A DNA stretch of 64,000 nt from Selaginella moellendorffii. Taxonomy: Eukaryota; Streptophyta; Lycopodiopsida; Selaginellales; Selaginellaceae. A program made the translations under genes and the position numbers. The stretch covers positions 614,642-678,641 of the forward strand of contig NW_003314277.1 of assembly GCF_000143415.4 (NCBI RefSeq), written 5' to 3'. The notes beneath the pieces were generated by a model. It searched no databases. It was given only the letters and a program-made list of their open reading frames with translations, and was not told the origin of the DNA. Below are positions 45,079-55,689 of this stretch, piece after piece (the first letter of the stretch is position 1; each line of letters opens with the position of its first letter).

Positions 45079-45716
45079 TGGCATGTGGCCTTACGCCATT
45101 CCTAGGTGAGATGATACAAATAACAAGTATAAATTCTTAGTTGTTCTAGCAAATCTTACTTAAAGTTCAAGGTGAACAAACCGAATATGAATTCATCGGA
45201 TTGTTATAACAAATTGCGAGGTGATGGCATGAGGCGATACGCCATTTGAGAGTGGTAGCCATTCCTATATGAGGTGAGTGAAGTATTTATTAGAAATACC
45301 TCATTCAATTGTGCACTTCTAAGTCTTGGTCCACTTAGTACTGTTTGCATGTTTTTATTTTAATTCTTTCTCTAAAATGTTATTTAGCATGTGGCTTCAT
45401 GCCATTGCTCTCCACAATCATGCATTGAATTTCTATCCTTGCATAATACTTCTCCATATATATAGCATGTGCGCACATGTGATATGGTTCATTAGGCCTG
45501 ATATAGTGTGTGAGGTAAAACAAAGATGATGTGACATATGCATTTACCAATCACACGTGCATAAATCTAATAATATGGCGTGTGGCCCATATTAATGGCA
45601 CATAAACCCATATTGTGGGCTTACGTGCTTTATGTACCATCATTCCCTTGCAGCGTGTGTGTTGGTTTCCTTTTATAACACAACGAACTCCATATTTTAG
45701 GGTGAAGAGCGTTCTC
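45079..45716. other. 3' flank of DDE gene with copies of its last exon and palindromes
   Basis: 45167-45196 repeats the start of the last exon (CAAGGTGAACAAACCGAAT), and 46415-46446 has it inverted. Palindromes at 45078, 45224, 45385 and 45574. Confidence 0.6.
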
Positions 45717-45974
45717 ATGGCAAGCACAAAATCTGTAAGTGAGGCAGAAAAGGAGACGGAGAAGGAGATAGGTGAAGATGTAGAATATATAAGTCTTCCA
45801 AACTCCCCGTACTATACTCCAGGTGATCATTTTTCTGAACAAACGGCAACATTAACAACTATTGAGAACGCCCCAGTAACGTCAGAGACAACAATCCAAA
45901 GCAAAACAACTGACCCGGAGAAGGATGATAGTACCGCTGAGAGTACCAAAAAGGAGGTGTCCACTAGCGCTTAG
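45717..45974 (+). CDS. Small acidic Ser/Thr/Glu-rich protein, 85 aa, unknown
   Basis: ATG 45717 to stop TAG 45972-45974: MASTKSVSEAEKETEKEIGE, then YISLPNSPYYTPGDHF, then Thr/Glu/Lys-rich text. Open upstream to 45615. It lies after the DDE gene in the same palindrome block and is followed by palindromes, so it may be a further exon or a third gene of the element. No domain recognised. Confidence 0.3.
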   Translation: MASTKSVSEAEKETEKEIGEDVEYISLPNSPYYTPGDHFSEQTATLTTIENAPVTSETTIQSKTTDPEKDDSTAESTKKEVSTSA

Positions 45975-45978
45975 GCTT

Positions 45979-46639
45979 ATAATGGCGTGTGCCCTCATGC
46001 CATTTACTTGATCACCAAATACCTTTTTCCCTTTGCACTAGTATATCTTAATACCGGTCTGAGAAATAGAATGGCATGTGCCCTCAGGCCTTTTACTAAA
46101 TCACCTTTGAAAGAAATGCAAGCCTCTATGTCGTAAAAAAAAGGTACTAGAGAAATTCCTTAATAATATGAATGTTATTTAGTTTCATGAAAATACACTA
46201 AGGGTCAAATGAGTTAAATGACTTCTCCAGACTAGCAATGCCTCTTGCTACACCTTCACAATTAGATTCGTTAGAAAAAGATAACATTGAATAATATCTA
46301 AATGTTCTCACCATTAAGTTATATGTCTGGCTAATAGGAATGATGTTCATCTTGGAAAGCTCACCACACGCTCAATGAACAAACAAATAGTGTGTGCGCG
46401 CATGCCATCGCTCTTCTTTAGCTTCAGATTCGACTTGTTCACCTTGACAATGAGATTTATTATACAACTAGATGGACTCAGTCTGGACATAAGGTCACCG
46501 CGCTAGTCACCATGCCCCAGATATGTCTAGCCCCTAGACAAAAAACATATAATTTCACGTCATTTTCAAATACTTGAAAATTTGTACCTAGTCCCATTTT
46601 ACTGAATAAATCCCACTTTAACGAAATAGAGCATCAGAG
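45979..46639. other. Palindrome-bearing AT-rich flank
   Basis: Palindromes at 45982 and 46071 and a half copy at 46390, then AT-rich sequence to the Harbinger transposase. No gene seen. Confidence 0.5.
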
Positions 46640-46649
46640 AAGTTTTTCA

Positions 46650-47629
46650 GGTTTCGGTATCTACATTCACTTTTCTTTGTGATGAGCTTGCTCCAAAATT
46701 GGTCAGGAGGCCTCCTCTAGGTTTGGTAGAAATACCAGGGCGGCACTTGCCTGTTTCAAAGCAAGTAGCTATTGCTTTGAAACGTTTGGCATCTGGGGAT
46801 ATGTGGTGAACAATTGGTGATGCATTTGGAGTGGCTTCATGCACTGCCCAAGCTTGTCTATGCCGTTTCAGGTATGCATTGCTTGAGCATGAAGGACTAA
46901 TGATCCATTAGCCGGATGAGGAGGGAATGAAAGAAGTTATAACTGGATTTCAAAGATTGCGTGGATTCCCAAACTGTTGTGGTGCAATGGATTGCACTCA
47001 CATTGCAATCGAGCTCCCAGGATCAAAGGATGCAACGGATTGGTATGCTAGGGCAAAAAAGTACTACTCAATGGTAGTTCAAGCCGTGGTAGACAATAAG
47101 ATTTTATTCCTTGACATAACAACAGGGTTAGCAGATAGTGTTCCAGATAGACGAGTTTGGAATTCTAGTGGTTTGAAGAAGGCTTGGATTGAGAAGAAGT
47201 GTTTATGTGGTCCAGTGTACCACACAGAGTTTGGGGACATTCCACAATATATCAGATGGAGGATATGACTATGCTTTACCAGTGTTGGTCCCATATCCAA
47301 ATAGGTTTCATGGCAAAGAGCAGTACAACTTCCTTCATTCTTCTACGAGGATTGTTGTCGAGCAATCGTTTGGAATTTTAAAGAGACAATGGAAATTGCT
47401 AGCTCGGAAAGGATTCAGAGGTCATCCAGGCATCCTTGCGAATAACATCATGGCCTGTTGTGTGCTACATAACTTAATGATTACACGGAATGATAGGTTC
47501 ATGGAAGATTTTGACCCCGACAAATTTAACCATGATGCAGGCTACCTTCCACAAAGGTCTCTTCGTTCAGCTAAAGATGGCATAGCATTGAGAGACATAG
47601 TGGAAAAGTTTATAGAGAGCTTAGAGTGA
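46650..47629 (+). pseudogene. Harbinger transposase (DDE)
   Basis: Cut-and-paste transposase. 46655-46920 gives the N-terminal part in frame with two stops. Then LRGFPNCCGAMDCTHIAIEL (first Asp), KKYYSMVVQAVVDNKILFLD, DSVPDRRVWNSSGLKK (second Asp), and after a frameshift near 47250, DYALPVLVPYP, RIVVEQSFGILKRQWKLLAR (catalytic Glu) and NIMACCVLHNLMI. All three catalytic acids are present. Ends at TGA 47627-47629. Confidence 0.88.
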
Positions 47630-47689
47630 CAATACTTTTGTACTTTATTTACTTAAGAGTGACAAAAACTAAACGTTTTGGTGTTGATC

Positions 47690-48840
47690 CTCTTTTAAGA
47701 TCCTGCTGCATGAGACTTGCGCCACAGTAGACCAGCAGCTCAGAAGAACGATGATCACAACAATGGCGATGCGCTCTCCATGTGATGGTTTATGTCGAGC
47801 TCCCTCTGGTGATTATCAGTATCGAGGCTGGGTGCTTGTGCTGGAATGTAAACAGTAAACTGGGAGCAACAAACGAACAAAAACAAAACTATTACCTGTT
47901 CTGGTTTATGTCAAGCTCTCGCCGATCGATGGAGGAATTCTTTCTTCTGTTTGTACCTATTCTCAATCTGCGAATTTCTTTTTGTCTATTGATCCCGAAT
48001 CGACTCGCCACTAGCGTTGATTGGTCGCTGTTGCTTTCAGCAGATAAAATGCTACTACCATCTTCGTCTTCCTTCCTGAGAGATTTGTAAAAATGAGAGA
48101 GTGAGTGAGTGGCGGTTGAAGTCAGCTTAATAACAAAGTGAGTGGTGTGTACGAGCCAAAGTGATGATTCATCCAGAAAAACCAGCGGAGCGAGAGTATA
48201 AATACCTTTGTGATTGATTGATCAATCCATCCATTGGTCACTTCCTTTAGCAAGATCACAAGCGATCACCACCTATAAGCAGTATAAAAACAATGGAGGA
48301 ATTCTTTCTCCTGCTTTTCTGTTTGTACCTGTTCTCAATCCAGCGCTGCAGTGACATTATGGACCAGCTATAGCGAAACTATCCATGGTCCTTCTCAAAA
48401 TGCCTCTTGTTTCAGATCCATTCTAGATCCCTGGCAAGTGACACATCAGCTTGTGGCTGTCCACTTACAAGAATAGAACAAAAATGAAATTGAAATGCAG
48501 AGCCTACATGCAATCGCCCAAGGATCTAAAAATACCTGGTATTCCCAGCAATTAAAGTCGCTCCTCCTCTCATGCTTCACTACCTCCACAGCTCCCTGCT
48601 CCATGAGAAATAGCATACCCTAGATTGATCCAGCAACGCTCCACCGTAATCTTCAGAATCCATGCCTCTTCTCTGTCTGCCGTTCTTGTCCTAGCTTTCT
48701 TGGCCAACACCAGTGCCGCTGCCCTGGCAAGCTTCATGGCCTTGGATGCCACCGATCCACACAGGGACACCATAGCCACGAGGAAAAAAAGACGCGCAAA
48801 ACCCCAAAACTCTAAAATGCTATGTTAAATAAGTGTAACT
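47690..48840. other. Region inside the Harbinger element with a direct repeat
   Basis: ATGGAGGAATTCTTTCT, then TTTGTACCT(A/G)TTCTCAATC occurs at about 47930 and again at about 48292. A TATAAATA box lies at 48199-48206. Small frames on both strands at 48570-48828 are Ala-rich and overlap each other; neither is convincing. It may be captured host sequence. Confidence 0.35.
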
Positions 48841-48862
48841 TTAAAATACAAAGTTTGCAATT

Positions 48863-50301
48863 CTACTTCTCCTTTGTCACCATTGATTCCACAAAAGGCT
48901 GCCTCAGCAATTGAAGTTCCTCATACATCATGTGTGTTCCTTGCAACATCATTGCAACTCTCCTATCTGCAGCAGCAATTGAAGCTTGGTGGCGTTGATC
49001 ATCAGTTGCCTCCATTTTTTCCATCATTTGTATGTTGCTATCTCGAAGTTCTTGCATCATTGCTTTCCTTTGCTCGTCACTTCACTCAAGAAGACCATCA
49101 GATCCCTTTAGAGTGCACTTGCGTTTTTTCCTTGTAGCAATTGAAACTTTCTTCCCACCGACTTGTACTTTTGGAATGTCCTCGTTAGCATCTCTAGGAT
49201 CTTGTGTCTCAAATATAACATCTGGATCTGGATTTGCAGTTGCATTTGTCTCTGGAAAAAAGAAAAACATAAGTCAATCAAAAAATCTAAATGAACTTAC
49301 CATAGCCTGGTGACTCATTTGCAATTGTAGAACCCATAGATGTATCAACTCGGTGGCTACCTAGAACATTAGCTATCGACCATGTCATCCACAATGACAT
49401 CTCATTGTAGAGGCCTTCATCGAATGCACGAGGAAGCTTTACATCCTTCTTCATCCTTGTAGTAAACTCACCACTAAAGTAGGATGGTTTCTCTGATGAG
49501 ATGTTATTCTCGTAATCACTAATCTGCCTCCACTATTTTGCAAGCTCATCCCATTGTAACTCACATTGCTTTTGTGTGCGACAAAATCCCTGTGAACGTA
49601 AGATGTCAGAAATGCATTGCCACTTCTTTGGTCCTTTCATTGATTTTCTACGGCCACCGCCTTCTTGATCCTTCTCCTTTTCCATCCTCTTTGCATACTA
49701 AAGAGCCATGTTTTCATCAGTAGACCATTTTCCTTTTTGTTCATCATTCAAAGTTGATTCATTTTGGGAAAACAAGTTGTGAAATCAAAAAATAAACACA
49801 AATAATATTTATTGTACCTCTGGAATACTTGTTGCTCTATCAAAAGAGCTAGTTCCTGGAGGAGGTAGTGATAATAAAGTTGTGAAAGAGGAATTTTCAA
49901 TTCCCCCACCATGAAATCCTTGCTGTTGCAAAAATGCATTCAAAACAAAGTAAGAAAACAATTGGAAAAAAATACCTGGCTCGATGAATTGAAGTTAGCT
50001 TGCATTATAGGGATACTTGGAACAAATCCAATCATCGGGTTGAATGTAGGAATGCCAGATTAAAAACCATTGCAAAATTTTACTAAACAAAAGAAAAAAA
50101 CAAAAGAGAAAATAAAAAGTACCTGGATCATAGTTGCATTTGGCATAGATCCCATGCTAGCACTAAAAGAAGAGCCCTTTCCTCCCTGGACATTAAGAAA
50201 AACAAGCAAAATTTCATACTTACATAAGTTTGAGCTATTGATGAACTAGAATAAAAGCCAAATTGCAACCATGGATGAGGTGAGGGTGAGCAATTCTCCA
50301 T
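48863..50301 (-). pseudogene. Harbinger accessory Myb/trihelix-like protein, multi-exon
   Basis: ATG at 50301-50299 (MENCSPSPHPWLQFGFYSSS). Short exons follow with GT..AG introns: GGKGSSFSAS, PMIGFVPSIPIMQANF, QGFHGGGIENSSF, then the DNA-binding part KGKWSTDENMAL (49740), GPKKWQCISDILRSQGFCRT and CELQWDELAK (49520), then a Lys-rich tail (KKRKCTLKG) and a coiled coil (MMQELRDSNIQMMEKMEATD). This partner helps Harbinger transposase bind DNA and enter the nucleus. In-frame stops (TAG after MAL and LAK, TGA after LLE) show decay. Confidence 0.7.
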
Positions 50302-50375
50302 TTCTTACAAACTTTTTTCTCAAATCACTGCAAAAATCCCCCCTAAAACCCTCCAAGAACTCACACGCTAACTCA

Positions 50376-50805
50376 ACTATGTGTGGAACAAGATGGAGCT
50401 TGAGGACACTCGTGAATTACCTTTAATGCTAGAGGGCATGTTCTATGGTGGTCTAATATGGATATTACTGGATAGTGGGAATGATGAAAACTTTGTTTTG
50501 GCAAAGTTTGTTATAGAGCATGGCCTGATGACATAAAAAGTTCTTCCATACAAGGTGGAAGGTGTAATTACCTCTACTCAATATTTCAATGCTTGTGTGA
50601 AGGGGTTATAAGTGCTGATTAGCAAAACCACACTTGTAAAGATTTTTTATCTCATGGATATCCATTGTATAAATCTCATTTTTATGATACCATGGTTGAT
50701 AAAGGTGGATCTAGAGATAAAGGGAAGTATTAAATGTGTTTCATAGTGTTAAAAATGTATGGTTTAGAAAGGGAGTTCAACTTCCAATTGTTATGCTTTT
50801 TGCTA
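50376..50805 (+). pseudogene. Gypsy protease-region fragment
   Basis: Follows 55685-56115 of the gypsy element below nearly base by base (TGTGTGGAACAAGATGGAGC, then the FYLTDIHRVDLI-like region as FYLMDIHCINLI). Dead fragment beside the Harbinger element. Confidence 0.85.
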
Positions 50806-50814
50806 CTACAGATC

Positions 50815-50990
50815 CATGATCAATCTATTCAGCTGCACGAGGAGTTGGTGCGCAATATGCCGATTGAGCCCGCAATCACAAGTGATGCTACTGTTGGGAT
50901 CTTGCCAGATCCATGGCGATGCATCTGGGGAGGCAGAGCAAGCGATTATAGAAAGTGCTTCAGACCAGCCACAGTATATAAATAAGCTTG
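50815..50990 (+). pseudogene. PPR C-terminal fragment
   Basis: MINLFSCTRSWCAICRL in one frame and LLGSCQIHGDASGEAEQAI match the end of the PPR remnant at 17520-17690 (MIDLFGRAG; LLGSCQIH). The shared words GGGATCTTGCCAGATCCA and GGCAGAGCAAGCGAT show direct relation. A short stray piece about 200 bp before the NTPase gene. Confidence 0.65.
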
Positions 50991-51194
50991 TGATTAAAAA
51001 ATATTAGTTTTACAAAAATAGATTAAGATAAACACCCCATTAAAAAAGCACAAAACAAACAATATTCTTAAAGAAAGAATATACCTTTTATCCCTTGCCC
51101 TAGGAGGGCATTCTATTCTTTATATCAATTTTCCGCTCTGCTTTCTAGGTTTTGGGCGACAGCGAGATGGGCGAAGAGCTCGGTATGGTTTAGG

Positions 51195-52795
51195 CGCGAC
51201 GAATCATCTCTAACAAGTTCTGTGTGTCAGATCCTCTTCTCGCTGCCTACGGCCGGGAGGTAAAGCATGCCAGGCTCCAGGACCGCTGCCTCCACATCCC
51301 GTCTGGGTTCTTGGGCCATTACAACCTGTCCAAGCTCTGGGTCCATCCAAACTACCTTTTCATGGATCAGTTCATTGCGGAGAAGTGGAGCAGGGTCGTG
51401 AATGAGAGGAAAGGGTTGAAGAACTTCCACATTGTCTCAACGCCAGGTATCGGCAAGACGTTCTATGGCCACTACTTCTTTCACAGTAGAGCTCAGGAAG
51501 GACAGAAAGTAGTTTGGAGGACGAAAGATGACAATCCAGACTTCTTTTTCTTCGACTTCTCGCTGGATGACCCTCTAGTGCTGCAATCGAAATGGTATAC
51601 ACGACCGCGGGGATGGGACATGACGAGTGTCTGGCTCATCGTCGACGGGGGCTCGAGGGGAATAAGTCACCTGGGGCCTCTCATCCAATGCGTCTCACCG
51701 GATCGCACTGGCTACTACGAGTTCTCCAAGGACCATGGCTATATATGCCGCCTGGAAGCCTGGTCGCTCGAGGAGGTGCAGCAGTGCAACGAGGAGCTTG
51801 AGCTGGGAATGACAGACGAGGAAATTGGTCTCCGCTTTTACCACTGTGGTGGGCTACCAAGGCTTCTCTTCAACACGGAGAAGTTCTCGTTGGCCGGGCT
51901 CAAAGCGGAGGTGCACCAAGCAGCGTCAAGGGTGGAATGCTGGCGGAAAGTGCTTGACTGCGCAATGAACTCGGACAAGGTCTCTAATGTTTCTGATATT
52001 CTGCTCCACTACCGTCTTACGACTGACAGATTCGACTTGAACACACCTGCGTGTTACCGGGTGCTGCACGCTCACTTGGTGTTTGGCTCGGACTACATCC
52101 AGAAGTTGGCTTTTGAAAAGTTCGAGGAGCAGGGGTTTCAGGCTTCGCGTGACTTCTTTGACTTTTGCCAGGGACATGCGGTTGCAAACTCTTTGGCGGG
52201 CAAAATGTACGAGAAGCACGTCCACAAGGTACTTGCTAGTGGAGGTTCCCAGTTTGACCTTCGGTCCTTGGAAGAGGAAGACGACGGCGTTGAACGCTTC
52301 GTTCTGAGGCCAACGTCAGTGAAGCGGCTGCGCGAGTGGAAAGTGTTCGTAAAGAAGCGCTGCGTGGGGTCTGGTTTCAACATATACTCCAAGGACGTGA
52401 GTCCTGTGGACGCTCATCGTGCGGGGACGGAGGAATCACGGGGCCTTGCAGGCTTACCTGACAGTTGCTTTGTGGAGCCTTATGCGTCAAACCAGAAATC
52501 TTTCGATTCGCTGGTCACTCCGGACATAATTCTCCAGGTTACAACGTCGGACACGCATCCGGTCTATTGGTCCAAGATCCACGAGGTCGCTCAGGGGTTG
52601 GATGAGTTGCATGATGAGCTCGAGCTCATGCGTCCCAACAAGTACAAACTCATCTTCGTTGTTCCAGAGTCTAGTTTTGAGGGATACACGTACCAGGGCT
52701 TCAAGAAAGACGATGGATCAATGTATCAGAGAGCTGTTGCCGGGATGGACAGGGTCCATCAGTATGTGATGACGGTTCCATGGACGTCGTCGTGA
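51195..52795 (+). CDS. Crinkler/RHS-type P-loop NTPase plus restriction-fold nuclease
   Basis: A single open frame runs from a stop at 51190-51192 to TGA 52793-52795. The first in-frame ATG is 51362, but conserved-looking text (DPLLAAYGREVKHARLQDRC) precedes it, so the start is unresolved; a short ATG frame at 51167 ends just before it, and a 5' exon is possible. Residues counted from 51224: VSTPGIGKTFYGHYFFHS at about 71-88 (Walker A), VWLIVDGG at about 136 (Walker B), YICRLEAWSLEEVQQCNEEL and RFYHCGGLPRLLF at about 204 (the GGxPR signature of RHS/Crinkler NTPases). The C-terminal part, IILQVTTSDTHPVYWSKI and YKLIFVVPESSFEGY (about 436-495), is the REase-like domain of the same family. These proteins act as nuclear effectors or element-encoded nucleases. 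Intact, 523 codons or more, GC-rich. Confidence 0.78.
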
Positions 52796-53819
52796 TTTTC
52801 AGCATGGAAGTCTTGTAAAAAATATGAAAAAAATATAAAGTTGGTAGTTAAGTCTTTACGACAAACTCTAGCACATGGTGTCCCAGCCGGTCACTCTTCT
52901 TATTACATTCACTAAACGAAACCATGGTCGAGCATTGTGATTCATCCAAAGTGTGATTAACACCACTGAAATGTATCAATCCAGCTCCCTAATTTTCAAC
53001 TCGAAACTATTGTTGCAAATGATTAAATCCATGCTTTCAACCTCCTAATATCACAGGAATTTTTTTCAATGTTAGAGTTGCTTCCCAAGTTTAACCATTG
53101 TTGTGTGCAAATAACAAGAGTTTATATGTTGAAATCAAACAATGTAAAGAAAGTTATGTCAAGGAGCCACCAATAGCAGGCTGGATCAACTGGTTACTCA
53201 AGCTTCACAATCACACCAAGAAACAGGATACAGGGAAAGCAGTCCACCTCCAGATGATCACCTGCAGCTACCACTGCAATTGCTACCTTTGCAACCTTCC
53301 CATCCAGATATATGGCTATTGAGGAGCTCCTTTCTATTATCAAGTTCTTAGAAAGGAACTTGATAATAGGCTTTATAAGAATTAAGAGAAAAGACTTATA
53401 ATCTCTTGCATTTGTGTAAGTTGCATATTTATTATGTTGTGGCCAAATGCAAGATGCATATCTATTATGTTGTGGCATGTTAGGAATCCCCATGAATTTG
53501 TGAAACAAGCAATCCAATTCAAACTTCTCAATTAAATCCCTCTTTCATGCAATCTGGTAAATTATTTTCATCAAGGTTATCATACATTAGTGCTCTTGAG
53601 AGTTCACTATCACCATATATATAGTGGTGCGTTCCTCTCTTTCCATTTCTTCTCAACAGTAATATTATTTTCAGATTTGGTATAAGTCTTGATGGCTCTT
53701 TTTTGCAAGGTTATTCAGCCTGCTCTCAATGCAAAAAATTAGACAACTGCTGTGCTCTCTAGAGACCCGCAGAAAGAAAATCTCTCAAAAAAGAAAGAAA
53801 AAAAGTATGACTCCATCTC
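52796..53819. other. Intergenic, with a 14-bp perfect hairpin
   Basis: 3' flank with AATATAAAG-type signals, then AT-rich sequence. At 53334-53369 CTATTATCAAGTTC and its exact reverse complement stand 8 bp apart. Just after it a 50-bp imperfect tandem (TTGCATAT.TATTATGTTGTGGC) lies at 53410-53478. No gene recognised. Confidence 0.5.
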
Positions 53820-54080
53820 TTGCTTAAATGCTCAACTCTCTACCCCATCTTCTCAGTTTTGATGTCTCATTGGAAGGCATTTGACCCCATGCCATCAAGT
53901 GTAGAGAGATCCTTGAAGTGACACCACTAGCAAACCTCAAACAACTCCAAAGTTTCCTTGGCCAAACTGGATCCTTTTGATAGTTCATACCAAATTTCAT
54001 TGCTCTCACTCGTCCATTGGTAGCTCTGCTCAAACATGACACACTATGAGTGGACTGCAAAATAGCAATAGGTGTTTGCA
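53820..54080 (+). pseudogene. Gypsy reverse transcriptase/RNase H linker fragment
   Basis: FDVSLEGI, then PLANLKQLQSFLGQTGSF, FIPNFIALTRPLVALLKHDT and EWTAK is the conserved linker of gypsy pol. Stops within it; isolated fragment. Confidence 0.75.
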
Positions 54081-54084
54081 ATTG

Positions 54085-54335
54085 TCTGTCAAACCCTAGG
54101 GGGCTCCAAAAGTAAGGGAAGACTTTAGTGGAACTAATTTGGCCAGAAAATGCTAGTGTGACTAAGGAAGGTTATACTCACATGGTGGGTGATGATATAA
54201 TTATTGAGGAGTCCAAGGTTAGAGTGAACATGGATAAACAAGTGGGGTAATTTTATAAAGTGTTCATGAGCCAGATCTAGCTCCTTTAGGAGATCGAATG
54301 GTCAATGCTCTCAATCCAAGTGTGGGTAACATTAT
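54085..54335 (+). repeat. Fragment of the 59910-type LTR
   Basis: CCTAGGGGGCTCCAAAAGTA, then TTGGCCAGAAA and GTCCAAGGTTAGAGTGAACA match the reverse complement of 60850-60600. It is cut by the gypsy LTR at 54336. Confidence 0.75.
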
Positions 54336-54591
54336 TGTTAAGCGCCAGTTTTGACCACATGGTTGACGTCAGTCAAAAGGAGGCTCAAGGGTATATTAAA
54401 GCATGTTAGGGTAAGGAACTTAACTTACCCTAAGGCTCACAATGGAGTGGTGGCATAGTGGAGCTTTTGAGGTAACTTGAGGGTGGTTGGGTGGTGAGGA
54501 ATCTTAAGAGGAGGCATAGCGTAGTCTAGGAAAACTAGATCTTTGTCTTTTTGTGCTAGATTATAATATTGGTATTAGAGAGTTGGTTGCG

Positions 54592-55590
54592 ATGGCCAAC
54601 CAAATTGAATGTTGGAATCTTATTGTCAATGGTGGTGCCGAAGATGGTGCTAACGGAACTGTAGAGGTTTAGATTATTCAAGATGTTATTCATGAGCTGT
54701 GAGCCCTTAACCAAAATCAGCAAAAGATGCAAGATGAGATGCATAGCATGATGGATACCATGTGTGAGTGTGTTGAGGTATTTGAGGTTGGATGTGGTAG
54801 CTCTCCAAGTAAGTCTTCCTTAGTAGATCAACTCAAGATTCCAACCTTTTCTGGTGATGGTGGTGTGGACGAGTGTCTATCTTGGCTAGCCAATGTGAAG
54901 AAGTTCTTGCTACTAAAGGAACTCTAGATGTAGAGACTTTAGTGGTTATTTCAATGGTTTTGTGTGATGTAGGTATTTGATTGTGGAATTTGCTTAAGGA
55001 GTCTTATATTGCAAATAAGAAACCACTAGTGTCTACCATGGATGTATTTGAGGCTCCTTTCATTTATGTTTTGCCCCTCATTATGATGTGAAGAATGCTC
55101 ACATAGAACTTCAACATTTTCAGCAAGGGAAAATGACACTCAAGAACTATATTGAGAAGCTTACTCGCTTGATTAACCATGTTTCAACAAAGGATCTAGA
55201 TCAGAATAAACCCTACTTTATTAATGGCCTTCATAGTGAAAGTATGCAACAACATTGTGTCATTCTTAGCCTACAAAGAGTTTGGAAGAGTTTTTTGATG
55301 TGGCTCGTCGACTTAACAATGACAAGCACAAATCTCACAAATGTTTGAGGATTCCTTCTATCAAGAATTGTCGTGATGATCACTGTGGATGCAAGGATGG
55401 AAACAAGTATCACAAAATTGAAATCTGTGGTGGCTACTTCATATGCAAAGGGGTCAAAGAAGTAGAAGTTCTTTATGAAGAATTATAGACAGGGTTGTCA
55501 TTATTGCAGTGAGCTTAAACACTACAAGGTTGATTGTCTACAGTTGTAGTAGCAGGGCAAAAAGAATGGCTAATCTTCTACTGATGGTAA
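54592..55590 (+). pseudogene. Gypsy A gag
   Basis: MANQIECWNLIVNGGAEDGA, a Met/Gln-rich helix (QNQQKMQDEMHSMMDTM), LKIPTFSGDGGVDECLSWLA and LKNYIEKLTRLINHVST. Stops and frame changes throughout; a Cys/His-containing stretch (CRHYCSE-like) near 55500 may be the zinc knuckle. Confidence 0.7.
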
Positions 55591-55689
55591 GTTAGATATT
55601 AAAAGTTGCAAACTTTGCAACGTGAGGATGACGGGGACAACCATTCTAGTCAGAGGAAGAGGTTTTCGATTGTTGCCTTCCAACTCAAT

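Larger units (their letters stand above)
34400..46410. repeat. Dispersed 22-bp near-palindrome family, over 20 copies
   Basis: Core GGCRTGNGGCCNCAYGCC with AT/AT outside. Copies: 34400-34421, 34475-34496, 35717-35738, 35908-35929, 36048-36069, 37547-37568, 38824-38845, 38884-38905, 38961-38982, 39852-39873, 40090-40111, 41677-41698, 41775-41795, 41844-41865, 43680-43700, 43736-43757, 45078-45099, 45224-45245, 45385-45405, 45982-46003, 46071-46090. Half or decayed copies lie near 39721, 40014, 40957, 41026, 41062, 45574 and 46390. None was found outside this block. The perfect form would be a full inverted repeat and could be bound by a dimer or fold as a hairpin. Confidence 0.85.
46640..50310. 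mobile_element. PIF/Harbinger DNA transposon (decayed)
   Basis: Transposase on the plus strand and a Myb/trihelix-like gene on the minus strand face each other, the two-gene layout of PIF/Harbinger elements. I could not match terminal inverted repeats or a TWA-type 3-bp duplication. The right side abuts a gypsy fragment at about 50376. Confidence 0.7.

Noticed and set aside
34400-46410. Dispersed palindromes as a CRISPR array
   Set aside because: Spacing is irregular (tens to thousands of bases), copies lie in introns and exons, no cas genes, and the genome is eukaryotic.
46640-50310. Exact Harbinger termini
   Set aside because: No matching terminal inverted repeats or 3-bp duplication could be found by eye, so element limits are given only as gene limits.
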